DNA of 33,376 bases from Sulfuricurvum sp. (GTDB lineage Bacteria; Campylobacterota; Campylobacteria; Campylobacterales; Sulfurimonadaceae), in NCBI GenBank assembly GCA_003245815.1, contig QKCD01000013.1, positions 1 to 33,376 on the forward strand, read 5' to 3'. Below are positions 9,514 to 16,586 of the stretch, piece after piece (positions within the stretch are counted from its first letter, which is position 1; every line of letters begins with the position of its first letter). Position numbers and translations under genes: made by a program. The notes beneath the pieces are model-generated. The model saw only the letters and a list, made by a program, of their open reading frames with translations. It did no database searches and was not told the DNA's origin.

Positions 9514-10431
9514 GTGCCGTTCGTCGTCAAGAAATTCCATGCACCCCACAAGCAGAAAGCCTTTCTTTTTCTCATCAAGGAACTGGGTTATACCCAGAAA
9601 GAGGCGCAGCGTCTTATCGCCAAGGGACGCCTTTTCATCGACGGGGAACCGATGTCGGACACCGCCGGGCTGGTCGAGGGCGATTTCGATTTCGTCTGCT
9701 TCGAACCCGCGACGCGGGGTCTCGAACCCCTCTTTGTTACGCCCGAATTTGCCCTCTTCGACAAGCCCAGCGGGGTGCTGATTCACCCCCAGAACCGCCA
9801 TACCCCCTACTCCCTCGTCGACGAGATCAAATACCGGTTCGGTCGGGACGCGAACATCACCCACCGTATCGACCAGGAGACCAGCGGGCTGGTCCTGGCG
9901 GCGCGGAACAAGGAGAGCGAACGGGACCTTAAGATGATGTTCGAGCAGCGGAAGATGCAGAAGTACTACCTGGCCCTCGTCCACGGCAGAGTCGATGCGC
10001 CGATGACCATCGAGGAGCCCCTGATCCGCGCCAGCGACGAGAGCGCCGTCGTACGGCTGATCATTAAGGTCCACCCCGAGGGCAAGCCTTCCAAGACGGA
10101 GATCCGGCCGCTGCAGTACCTTCCGGAGCGCGATATGACCCTGGTGGAGGCGAAACCCTATACGGGGCGGCAGCACCAGATCCGGGTTCATTTGTTTCAC
10201 GTGAAACACCCCATCGTCGGCGACCCGATCTACGGACAGGAGGACGCGGACATTGTCCGCTTCCTCGACAAAGAGGTTGAACCCGAAGAACGCCTCGCCA
10301 AAGGCGGAGCGACACGGCTGCTGCTGCATGCGCACCGCCTCGATTTCCAGTATCAGCACACCCACTACTCCATCCATTCAAAAACGGACTTCCTCGCAGC
10401 CTGCTACGAGGCGATGACGCCACTGAAATAA
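9514..10431 (+). CDS. RluA-family RNA pseudouridine synthase
   Basis: 305 aa. It isomerises uridine to pseudouridine in rRNA or tRNA. An N-terminal S4-like RNA-binding segment (~15-60, FLIKELGYTQKEAQRLIAKG) precedes the catalytic domain with HRIDQETSG, catalytic aspartate D120. Further RluA motifs are FDKPSGVLIHP and GRQHQIRVHL. Start is GTG at 9514 with AAGGG at 9501-9505. Which uridine it modifies cannot be told. Oddity: codons for LFHVKH (10193-10208) form a perfect parS 16-mer. Confidence 0.92.
   Translation: MPFVVKKFHAPHKQKAFLFLIKELGYTQKEAQRLIAKGRLFIDGEPMSDTAGLVEGDFDFVCFEPATRGLEPLFVTPEFALFDKPSGVLIHPQNRHTPYSLVDEIKYRFGRDANITHRIDQETSGLVLAARNKESERDLKMMFEQRKMQKYYLALVHGRVDAPMTIEEPLIRASDESAVVRLIIKVHPEGKPSKTEIRPLQYLPERDMTLVEAKPYTGRQHQIRVHLFHVKHPIVGDPIYGQEDADIVRFLDKEVEPEERLAKGGATRLLLHAHRLDFQYQHTHYSIHSKTDFLAACYEAMTPLK
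10193..10208. promoter_or_regulatory. parS centromere site (ParB binding), perfect
   Basis: TGTTTCACGTGAAACA, a perfect 16-bp palindrome, is identical to the widely conserved chromosomal parS consensus known from Bacillus subtilis and many phyla. It lies inside the pseudouridine synthase gene. parS sites inside genes are common because ParB loads and spreads from them. No parA/parB is in this window. Confidence 0.75.
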
Positions 10432-10653
10432 CAACTCGCTCGACATTCACCCTTCTCTCCTTCCTGGGTGTTCTGGACGACGGCTTTTCCGGCCGCCGAT
10501 CTGATTAACGTGCTAAGTGGCATCCCTGTTCAACACGTCATATCCATAGGAACTGTTTGGCATGTGAGCCGATGGCAAAGGGATATTGGGGGATAACGGC
10601 GCTCTAACGAGGGGTTTGTGCGTTCTTCGCGAAGGGAGTTTGGAGGAGTGAAA

Positions 10654-10679
10654 CGCAATGTTTCACATGAAACATTGCG
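10654..10679. promoter_or_regulatory. parS-like site within a 26-bp palindrome
   Basis: TGTTTCACATGAAACA (10659-10674) differs from parS by one base (G to A at position 9). It sits inside longer perfect 12-bp arms, CGCAATGTTTCA and TGAAACATTGCG, around a 2-bp centre. It is intergenic, 466 bp from the perfect site. No T-tract follows on either strand, so a transcription terminator is the weaker reading. Confidence 0.55.
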
Positions 10680-10689
10680 GGCTTAGAGC

Positions 10690-12411
10690 TCAAACGGCAT
10701 GGATATACCTTTGGCGCTTAGCGGGTTTTATTTTGGAGATGTCGACGAGAATATAGCCGTCGATACAGTTGTTGAAGGCGGCATCGACACCGAAATCCAT
10801 AAAGGTGATGCCCCCCTCCTCACAGAGTTCACTGTACTGCTTGTAGAGCGTCGGCACCGTGACGTTGAACGCTTGCAGGTATTCGCGCAGGCGTTTGAAA
10901 TCCGCTACGTAGTTGTTGCCGTCGAAGATCTCGTCGAACTCCCTGACGACGTAATCGGAGAGTTCGAAGGGGGAACGGGCAGAGATCAGACGCTCTTCGG
11001 CACCGAAATAGGTGTTATAGAAGTAGACGAGCGCCTCCTGGGCATGCTGGGGGTAGGTACCGCTGATGCTAACCGGCCCTAACATGTACTTGACCTGTGG
11101 ATTGTGGCTGAGATAGGCGCCGATTCCCTGCCAGAGATAGTCCAGAGCCCGGGTGCCCCAGTACTTCGGCTGGACGAAGCTGCGCCCCAGCTCGATGGCG
11201 TTTTCGAGGAGATCGTCGCACCGGTTGTCGATATGGCAGAGCTCATTCAGGTAGAGCCCTTCCCTGCCGAGCCAGGAGAGGATCCAGTTGCATTCGCCGA
11301 TGCGGTAGGCCCCGACGACCTCCAGGGCGTCGTCGTCCCAGAGGACGAGGTGCTGGTAGTAGTCGTCGTAGCGGTCAATATCCTTCATACGGCCGCTCCC
11401 CTCCCCGACTTTGCGGAAGGAGTACTCCCGCAGGCGGCCGATCTCGTTCATCAGCGAGGGAGCCTGTTCCGCCTCGATCAGGTAGATATGCTTGCTGTCG
11501 GAGGTCGTACCGATCCGTTCGCCGTACTTGAGTTCCTGTTTGATCATCTGTCGGGGCTCCGGGTGGGCGATGCACGCTTCGGTGGCGTAGATCCCCTTGC
11601 GGTCACCGGCGACACGGTAGAGGTGCTTGCGGAAGAGCTTGGCGTGCTGGCGGTTGTCGAGATGCATATTGATAATGGTCTGCGCCGCAACGAGTTTGCC
11701 GACGGTGAAGTCGAAGACGGAGTTCTGGGCCGTAAACATCTCGTGGCTGAGCAGAAGTGTGCCCAGGGGCTTGTAGAGCCAGGAAGCGCCGTAAAAGAGC
11801 TTGGAGTTGCGTGCTTTGATGTAGACGGGCAGTATCGGCGTCTGGGTACGTTTGGCGAACTTGACGAAACCGCTCTTCCATTTGCCGTCGCGTACCCCGT
11901 TCAGATAGGCGCGGGAGACCTCCCCCGCCGGGAAGAAGATGACGGCCTCCTCGTTCTTGAGGGCCTCGTCGATCTGGCGGAGACTGTTCTTGGAGAGTTT
12001 TCCGCTGATATTGTCGACGGGGATCAGCATCTGCTTGAGCTGGGCGAACTGGGAGAGGTGGCGGTTGGCGACGACCTTCACCTTTTTGTCCTGCCGGACG
12101 GAGGCGACAAGCCTGACGAGCGTCAGCGCATCGAGAGCCCCCAGCGGGTGGTTGGCGACGATGATCACCTTGCCGAGTGCCGGAACGTTCTGCAGCTGGC
12201 GCTGATCGACCCGGTAGGAGATGTTGAGATGCTCGAGGATGGCGTCGATGAATGCGACGCCGCTCTTTTCCCGGTGCAGTTCGAGAAAGCTGTTGATGCC
12301 CTGCTCATGAAAAAGTAACTTGAAAAAACCGACGGCCGGTTTCGAAATAAGCGGAGGATAGCTGAAGAGGCGCGGGTATTCCCGTTTCAATACGCCTTCG
12401 ACATTAACCAT
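10690..12411 (-). CDS. Bifunctional acyltransferase, OlsF-like (ornithine lipid synthesis)
   Basis: 573 aa. The N-terminal half (~20-260) is a lysophospholipid-acyltransferase (PlsC-like) domain with VIIVANHPLGALDALTL and the FFPAGEVSR motif. The C-terminal half (~290-560) resembles the GNAT-type N-acyltransferase OlsB (VVGAYRIG, WGTRALDYLWQGIGAYL, YMLGPVSISGTYP). That domain order matches OlsF, which first N-acylates and then O-acylates ornithine to make phosphorus-free membrane lipids. The assignment is from family knowledge; a related haemolysin-like acyltransferase role is possible. ATG has AGGAG 7 nt upstream. Monocistronic as far as seen. Confidence 0.72.
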   Translation of the reverse strand: MVNVEGVLKREYPRLFSYPPLISKPAVGFFKLLFHEQGINSFLELHREKSGVAFIDAILEHLNISYRVDQRQLQNVPALGKVIIVANHPLGALDALTLVRLVASVRQDKKVKVVANRHLSQFAQLKQMLIPVDNISGKLSKNSLRQIDEALKNEEAVIFFPAGEVSRAYLNGVRDGKWKSGFVKFAKRTQTPILPVYIKARNSKLFYGASWLYKPLGTLLLSHEMFTAQNSVFDFTVGKLVAAQTIINMHLDNRQHAKLFRKHLYRVAGDRKGIYATEACIAHPEPRQMIKQELKYGERIGTTSDSKHIYLIEAEQAPSLMNEIGRLREYSFRKVGEGSGRMKDIDRYDDYYQHLVLWDDDALEVVGAYRIGECNWILSWLGREGLYLNELCHIDNRCDDLLENAIELGRSFVQPKYWGTRALDYLWQGIGAYLSHNPQVKYMLGPVSISGTYPQHAQEALVYFYNTYFGAEERLISARSPFELSDYVVREFDEIFDGNNYVADFKRLREYLQAFNVTVPTLYKQYSELCEEGGITFMDFGVDAAFNNCIDGYILVDISKIKPAKRQRYIHAV

Positions 12412-12779
12412 GGGATGCTCCTGAAAAGTTGTGGCGACAGTGTAAAAGCGCTCGGTAACAAATTCGACACGCTTATATTACTGCCATATTACGGCGGGAA
12501 AAAAATCACCGCCCTCCACGACCCTGTGAATAACTTCAGAGAGTCGCAAAACTTTTCCGGAAAATCGTTGATTATATTTTATGCAAACCCCTGGTAGGCC
12601 CCTATTTTACGAGGTTTGAGCGAAAATTACGGCGGGGCTGTATTGAGATAGATTTTATATAATGCGGGACTTAAATCGGAAAAAGTGTGACAAAAATGGG
12701 GGTACTTTATTCACAGGCAACAACACGGTGTGAAATTCACATGGATGAAGGCTCACAGAAGGTGAATACGGATATGGGG
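12412..12779. other. 368-nt intergenic region
   Basis: No convincing gene. It holds the ribosome-binding site and a possible -10 (TACACT, minus strand, 12439-12444) of the acyltransferase gene. A small inverted repeat GGCGG/CCGCC lies at 12493-12513. A plus-strand AT-rich patch with TATAAT (12657-12662) has no gene downstream. A 13-bp inverted repeat TGTGAA-A-TTCACA lies at 12729-12741. Confidence 0.5.
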
Positions 12780-13379
12780 TCAGAGGAGCGGAACGAAAAT
12801 GAAACCCTCGTAGACCTGCTGGGTGTAGCGGCCGCCCTCCTCTTTATGCACGACGAAAATCGCATTGCGGACGGGAATGACGAGGGTTCCTCCGTCGTTG
12901 AGCTGTTCGAGCAGGAGTACCGGCAGGCTCTCCGCGGCGGCGGAGACGAGGATCTTGTCGAAGCGTTCGCCGGGAGCACCGAGCGCCTCCCCCGCTTCGC
13001 GCACGGAGACGTTATTGAATGCGTAGCGTGCGAGATTGGTGCGGGCGTAATCGACCAGCTGCGGAATCCGCTCTACTCCCATGACGCTGGCGGCACAGCG
13101 GGCGATCAGGGCCGTCGTCCATCCCGAGCCCGACCCGATGTCCAGCACGCTGTCTTCGGGGCGCAGTTGGAGTGCCTCGAGCATGAAAGCGACGGTATAG
13201 GGCTGGGAGATGGTCTGGCCGTAACCGATGGGAAGGGGGTAGTCTTCGTACGCTTCGGCGCGGAATTCGGGACGTACAAAATCGGCACGGTCGATGCTGC
13301 GGAACGCCTCGACGAGCGTGGGGGATGCGAGGACGCCGATGCGCCGCAGGTGCGCGACAAGTGCTTCCTGAGAGTTCAT
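12780..13379 (-). CDS. pcm: Protein-L-isoaspartate O-methyltransferase, copy 2
   Basis: 199 aa from the ATG at 13379. It has the canonical PIMT motifs: DRADFVRPEF, IGYGQTISQP (51-60) and SAM-binding VLDIGSGSGW (78-87), then GVERIPQLVDYA. It is the more standard of the two Pcm-like proteins in the window. An in-frame TTG six codons upstream overlaps the -10 box and is less likely. The A of ATG sits where transcription from the adjacent TATAAT should begin, so the mRNA may be leaderless; the only GGAG is 2 nt before the ATG. Confidence 0.9.
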   Translation of the reverse strand: MNSQEALVAHLRRIGVLASPTLVEAFRSIDRADFVRPEFRAEAYEDYPLPIGYGQTISQPYTVAFMLEALQLRPEDSVLDIGSGSGWTTALIARCAASVMGVERIPQLVDYARTNLARYAFNNVSVREAGEALGAPGERFDKILVSAAAESLPVLLLEQLNDGGTLVIPVRNAIFVVHKEEGGRYTQQVYEGFIFVPLL

Positions 13380-13385
13380 AGCTCC

Positions 13386-13391
13386 ATTATA
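13386..13391 (-). promoter_or_regulatory. Consensus -10 box directly before pcm copy 2
   Basis: TATAAT is followed by only six bases (GGAGCT) and then the ATG, which places +1 on the start codon. A second TATAAT at 13466-13471 (minus strand) could produce a leadered transcript instead. Confidence 0.55.
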
Positions 13392-13489
13392 GTACAAAAA
13401 TGCGGCGTGGCGAGGCCTGATAAGGGTGCGGCGGCGGAATGCTTCATCCGGTGATTACTGCGGGAATTATAAATTGCTATAAGAAAAGT

Positions 13490-13551
13490 GTGTTAAGATT
13501 GCAGGCATAGACGGCCTCCCTGGTGTGTTGGCCGTTTATCCTCCTTAACAC
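13490..13551 (-). terminator. Nested hairpin after the 83-aa gene
   Basis: On the minus strand, GTGTTAAG (13551-13544) pairs with CTTAACAC (13497-13490). An inner hairpin ACGGCC/GGCCGT (13535-13530 with 13516-13511) lies within, and ACTTTTCTT follows. This could end transcription of the 83-aa gene or be a small structured RNA. Confidence 0.4.
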
Positions 13552-13567
13552 TTCTCCCCTGCCCTTT

Positions 13568-13819
13568 TTAAACCATACTGTAGCGTTTGATGATCTTTTT
13601 GACGCGGTTTTTCAGTTTTCTGAGCGCATCGGTCGCATCGTCGCCGTCGGCCGTCAGGTTGCCGATATCGTCCTGGTCTTCGAACTGTACCTTGGCGATC
13701 CAGCCGATTTTCGTATGGTATTTGACACCGACGAAACGGACGTTGCCGAAGTACTCTTCGCAGAGCTGGTGAATGCGGAGAATGCGGTCGGAGTTGGTTT
13801 TCTCTTTATGCTTAGCCAT
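13568..13819 (-). CDS. Small hypothetical protein, 83 aa
   Basis: A charged, soluble protein (MAKHKEKTNSDRILRIHQLC...) with a short beta-strand-like middle (VRFVGVKYHTKIGWIAKVQF) and a lysine-rich helical end (LRKLKNRVKKIIKRY). I do not recognise the family. The fold might be a small nucleic-acid- or ribosome-associated domain, judged only by basic ends. The promoter may be TACAAT in the palindrome at 13845-13868. Codon use matches neighbours. Confidence 0.7.
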   Translation of the reverse strand: MAKHKEKTNSDRILRIHQLCEEYFGNVRFVGVKYHTKIGWIAKVQFEDQDDIGNLTADGDDATDALRKLKNRVKKIIKRYSMV

Positions 13820-13844
13820 CTGGAAAGCCTTTCGTGGGATTTAT

Positions 13845-13868
13845 GGGGCCATTGTAACCCATGGCCCC
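13845..13868 (-). promoter_or_regulatory. Palindrome around a -10 box upstream of the 83-aa gene
   Basis: GGGGCCAT (13845-13852) and ATGGCCCC (13861-13868) form perfect 8-bp arms with an 8-nt centre. On the minus strand they enclose TACAAT (13856-13851), a plausible -10 for the gene starting at 13819. It may be an operator or a second hairpin terminator of the rlmN unit. Confidence 0.4.
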
Positions 13869-13880
13869 TTACGCGAACGG

Positions 13881-13913
13881 AAAACGCGCCCTCCCCTCCC
13901 GAGTGCGCGTTCC
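13881..13913 (-). terminator. Intrinsic terminator of the rlmN unit
   Basis: On the minus strand AACGCGC (13911-13905) pairs with GCGCGTT (13889-13883), followed by TTTCC. It lies ~20 nt past the stop of the 31-aa membrane protein. Confidence 0.6.
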
Positions 13914-13933
13914 GCCGTGGCGGTGGTGAATGC

Positions 13934-14029
13934 TCAGTCCTCTTTATTGATGGCCCAGAGAAAGCCGCCCAGGCCGATGGAGACGACGATCACCAGAAAG
14001 ATGATCTGAAAGTAGTCTACTCCTGTCAT
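13934..14029 (-). CDS. 31-aa single-pass membrane protein coupled to rlmN
   Basis: A tiny [11 protein letters not shown], then a hydrophobic helix ([19 protein letters not shown]) and NKED. Its ATG overlaps the rlmN stop as ATGA, and AAGGA lies ~5 nt upstream inside rlmN, a strong sign of real, coupled translation. The FLWAI end recalls the small cbb3 oxidase assembly protein CcoS or other oxidase micro-subunits, but it is shorter and no oxidase genes are nearby, so the role is unknown. A terminator follows directly. Confidence 0.72.
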   Translation of the reverse strand: MTGVDYFQIIFLVIVVSIGLGGFLWAINKED

Positions 14030-15102
14030 ATGATTCCTTCTTCTTTGGTTTTTTCCTTGAGCTGGCCGCAGGCGGCGCTGATGTCAATGCCCTTGGAGTC
14101 ACGGATGGTGCAGAGCAGGCCGTGCTGGATCAGATACTCCTGGAACTCTACCATATCTGCGCGTTCGGGGCGCTGGTAATCGCTGCCGGGATAGGGGTTG
14201 AAGTAGATCAGGTTTACCTTCGCCTTGATGCCGCTGAGGAGCTTGACGAGCTTTTTCGCCGAGGCCAGGTCGTCGTTCTTGTTCTTGATGACGAGGTATT
14301 CGAACATCACCCGCTTGCGGGTGTCGATGGGGAAGCGGCGGACCGCTTCGATGATGGAGGCGATGTTGTAGGCTTTGTTCATCGGGATCAGTTCGGTACG
14401 AAGCGCGTCGTCGACGGCATGGAGGCTGATGGCGATATGGACCCCAAGGTCCATCTGCCCCAGCTTGTCGATCTTCGTGCTGATGCCGCTTGTGGAGACG
14501 GTCTGGCGCTTGCCGGAGATGCTGAGCCCCTCCTCGTCCTTGAGAATGCGGATCGCCTTGGCGAGGTTGTCGAGGTTGTCCAGCGGTTCGCCCATCCCCA
14601 TGTAGACGATATTGAGGCGGCGGTGGGCGGCGAGGTCGTTGTCCTTTTTCACCGCCAGCACCTGGGCGACGATCTCCCCGGCGGTGAGGTCGCGGGTGAA
14701 GCCCCCCTTGGCTGTCAGACAGAAGGAGCAGCCGACCTTGCAGCCGACCTGGGTGGAGACGCAGACGGTGTACTTCGCCTCCTGCTCAACGTTGCCCTCG
14801 TCGTCGTACTGGGCATCTTTCATCTTGAGCCAGACGGTTTCGACGGTCTTGCCGTCGGGGAGCTCGAAGAGGTACTTGATCGTGCCGTCTTTCGCCTCCT
14901 CCTTGCGCAGGATCGTCAGGGGCATCAGCAGGTACTTTTCCGCCAGCTCCTGCCGCATCGCCTTGGGGATGTTCTGCATCTCCTCGAAGCTGTCGACGTA
15001 CTGGTGGTAGATCCAGCCGAAAATCTGCTTGGCCCGGAAGGCGGGTTTGACAATCGTGGCGAGCTCCTCCTTGGTATAGTCGAGGATGGTCGGCTTAGAC
15101 AT
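14026..15102 (-). CDS. rlmN: Dual-specificity 23S rRNA/tRNA methyltransferase RlmN (radical SAM)
   Basis: 358 aa from the ATG at 15102 (GAGGAA 8-9 nt upstream); upstream codons in frame are shadow sequence. RlmN methylates C2 of A2503 in 23S rRNA and A37 in some tRNAs. The radical-SAM cluster motif is CKVGCSFC, within [17 protein letters not shown]. The N-terminal [13 protein letters not shown] and GMGEPLDN are also typical. It overlaps the preceding nucleoside phosphorylase-like gene by 8 nt and the following micro-protein by 4 nt, so three genes form one unit. Confidence 0.95.
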   Translation of the reverse strand: MSKPTILDYTKEELATIVKPAFRAKQIFGWIYHQYVDSFEEMQNIPKAMRQELAEKYLLMPLTILRKEEAKDGTIKYLFELPDGKTVETVWLKMKDAQYDDEGNVEQEAKYTVCVSTQVGCKVGCSFCLTAKGGFTRDLTAGEIVAQVLAVKKDNDLAAHRRLNIVYMGMGEPLDNLDNLAKAIRILKDEEGLSISGKRQTVSTSGISTKIDKLGQMDLGVHIAISLHAVDDALRTELIPMNKAYNIASIIEAVRRFPIDTRKRVMFEYLVIKNKNDDLASAKKLVKLLSGIKAKVNLIYFNPYPGSDYQRPERADMVEFQEYLIQHGLLCTIRDSKGIDISAACGQLKEKTKEEGII

Positions 15103-15640
15103 GGGCAAGTTCCTCACGGATGCGCTGCTGCACGTAGGCTTCGAGCTTCTCTTTGGCGGCGGCATGGTTTTTGGCGAAGTCGGCATGGGCGTTCGCGTCG
15201 CAGTAGTTGGTGACGCAGAAGATCCCGCCGGCGGGGATGTCAAACTCCCGGGCGACGCGCAGCACGGAGAAGAACTCCATGTTTTCGATCGCGACGCCGA
15301 GCTTCAGGAAGCGGCGGCAGAGTGCGGCATCGGTGGAGATGTAGTTGGAGCTGTTGACGATGACGTCGGGCCGCTGCTCCGTCTGCGCCGAGACGACGTT
15401 ATCGATGGGGGTGTAGGCCTTTTTCTCCAGGAAGGCGAGCTCGATGTTCGCGGCGGTCTTGGACTCGACGATATCGAGGATACCGTAGTCGCCGTAGCTG
15501 CCGGCGGTGCCGACAAAGAGGAGGAACTCCGGCTTGTCGAAAAGGCAGAGGCGTGTGAGGTTCATCGCTGTTTCAATAAGTCCGACGCCCGTCGGATGTG
15601 CAAAGTCGAAGGTTTCGTTGTTGCCGGCGCAGATAATCAT
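15095..15640 (-). CDS. Purine nucleoside phosphorylase / MTA-SAH nucleosidase-like protein
   Basis: 181 aa, shorter than typical MTAN or PNP (~230). The ribose-binding signature [13 protein letters not shown] resembles the EME motif of MTAN, and [10 protein letters not shown] fits the phosphate or nucleoside loop of the PNP_UDP family. The usual catalytic SD.A segment is NYCDANAH, which still holds an Asp. It probably cleaves a purine nucleoside or MTA/SAH; a role beside SAM-consuming RlmN would make sense but is inference. The ATG lies just inside an AT-rich upstream region. Confidence 0.7.
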   Translation of the reverse strand: MIICAGNNETFDFAHPTGVGLIETAMNLTRLCLFDKPEFLLFVGTAGSYGDYGILDIVESKTAANIELAFLEKKAYTPIDNVVSAQTEQRPDVIVNSSNYISTDAALCRRFLKLGVAIENMEFFSVLRVAREFDIPAGGIFCVTNYCDANAHADFAKNHAAAKEKLEAYVQQRIREELAHV

Positions 15641-15707
15641 AGGCGCATTATAGATGAAAGCCCTTTGATGGGAACTTATGATCTGAAATTTTGATACAAA
15701 CCCTATG

Positions 15708-15727
15708 GCCTGCCCTCCCGGACAGGC
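15708..15727. terminator. Imperfect hairpin downstream of hisF
   Basis: GCCTG/CAGGC arms with two further CC/GG pairs after one mismatch, loop TCCC. It lies just past the hisF stop on the minus strand but has no T-tract, so termination is only possible. Confidence 0.35.
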
Positions 15728-15745
15728 ATTGACCGGCGGGGAGAG

Positions 15746-16504
15746 CTAGATTCTGACGGGAACGCCGCGGTCGCTGAGGAAGCGTTTGAGGTCCATGATG
15801 TCGATCTCCCGGTAGTGGAAGATGCTCGCGGCCAGGGCCGCGTCGGCACCGTGCTCGAAAGCCTCCAGGATATGCTCCATCGTGCCCGCCCCACCGCTGG
15901 CGATGACGGGAACGTTGACCAGGGAACTGATCTGCTCGGTGATCGGGATGTCGAAGCCCGCCTTGGTGCCGTCGGTGTCCATGGAGGTGAGCAGGATCTC
16001 CCCCGCCCCGCGGTCAACGGCCTCTTTGGCCCATGCGACGGCGTCGATCCCCGTATCGACGCGGCCGCCGTTGAGGTAGACGTTGTACTGGTCACCGGTT
16101 TTTTTGACGTCGATGGCGACGACGATACACTGCGAACCGAAGCGCTTCGCCCCCTCGTTGATCAGCTCCGGCCGTTTCACCGCGGCGGAGTTGACGCTGA
16201 CCTTGTCGCAGCCGACGTTGAGGAGCCGGTAGATGTCGTCGAGTTTGCGGATGCCCCCGCCGACGGTGAGGGGGATGAAGACTTCGCGGGCGACCTTTTC
16301 GACGATGTCGACGATGGTATCGCGCCCTTCGTGGGAGGCCCCGATATCGAGGAAGGTGAGTTCGTCCGCCCCCTCCTCGTTATAGCGCTTGGCGACTTCG
16401 ACCGGGTCGCCCGCGTCCTTGAGGCCGACGAAGTTGACGCCCTTGACGACGCGGCCGTCTTTGACGTCCAGACAGGGGATGATACGTTTGGCGAAATAGT
16501 CCAT
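15746..16504 (-). CDS. hisF: Imidazole glycerol phosphate synthase, cyclase subunit
   Basis: 252 aa TIM barrel. HisF uses ammonia from HisH to form imidazole glycerol phosphate and AICAR in histidine synthesis. The N-terminal [16 protein letters not shown] carries catalytic Asp13 (Asp11 of the standard numbering), and the second catalytic Asp lies in [10 protein letters not shown]. Phosphate-binding loops are GGIRK and [10 protein letters not shown]. No other his gene is in the window, so the pathway is scattered. The promoter is TATAAT 33 nt upstream. Confidence 0.96.
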   Translation of the reverse strand: MDYFAKRIIPCLDVKDGRVVKGVNFVGLKDAGDPVEVAKRYNEEGADELTFLDIGASHEGRDTIVDIVEKVAREVFIPLTVGGGIRKLDDIYRLLNVGCDKVSVNSAAVKRPELINEGAKRFGSQCIVVAIDVKKTGDQYNVYLNGGRVDTGIDAVAWAKEAVDRGAGEILLTSMDTDGTKAGFDIPITEQISSLVNVPVIASGGAGTMEHILEAFEHGADAALAASIFHYREIDIMDLKRFLSDRGVPVRI

Positions 16505-16536
16505 GAGCGGTCCGTAGCGGTGGTCTTAAAGAGGGG

Positions 16537-16542
16537 ATTATA
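16537..16542 (-). promoter_or_regulatory. -10 box of hisF
   Basis: TATAAT on the minus strand, leading to a ~25-nt leader before the hisF ATG at 16504. No -35 consensus is seen. Confidence 0.5.
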
Positions 16543-16586
16543 GGGGAAGTACACTTATAACTCCCCCATGGGGACGCGTTACGGCC

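Noticed and set aside
11104-12318. A 404-codon plus-strand ORF antisense to the acyltransferase gene
   Set aside because: Composition typical of an antisense shadow; the minus-strand frame has clear acyltransferase motifs.
12415-12597. 60-codon plus-strand ORF in the intergenic region before the acyltransferase
   Set aside because: No ribosome-binding site, and its start overlaps the acyltransferase ribosome-binding site.
12729-12741. CRP/Fnr-type binding site
   Set aside because: TGTGA and TCACA are separated by 3 nt rather than 6, and no promoter is close.
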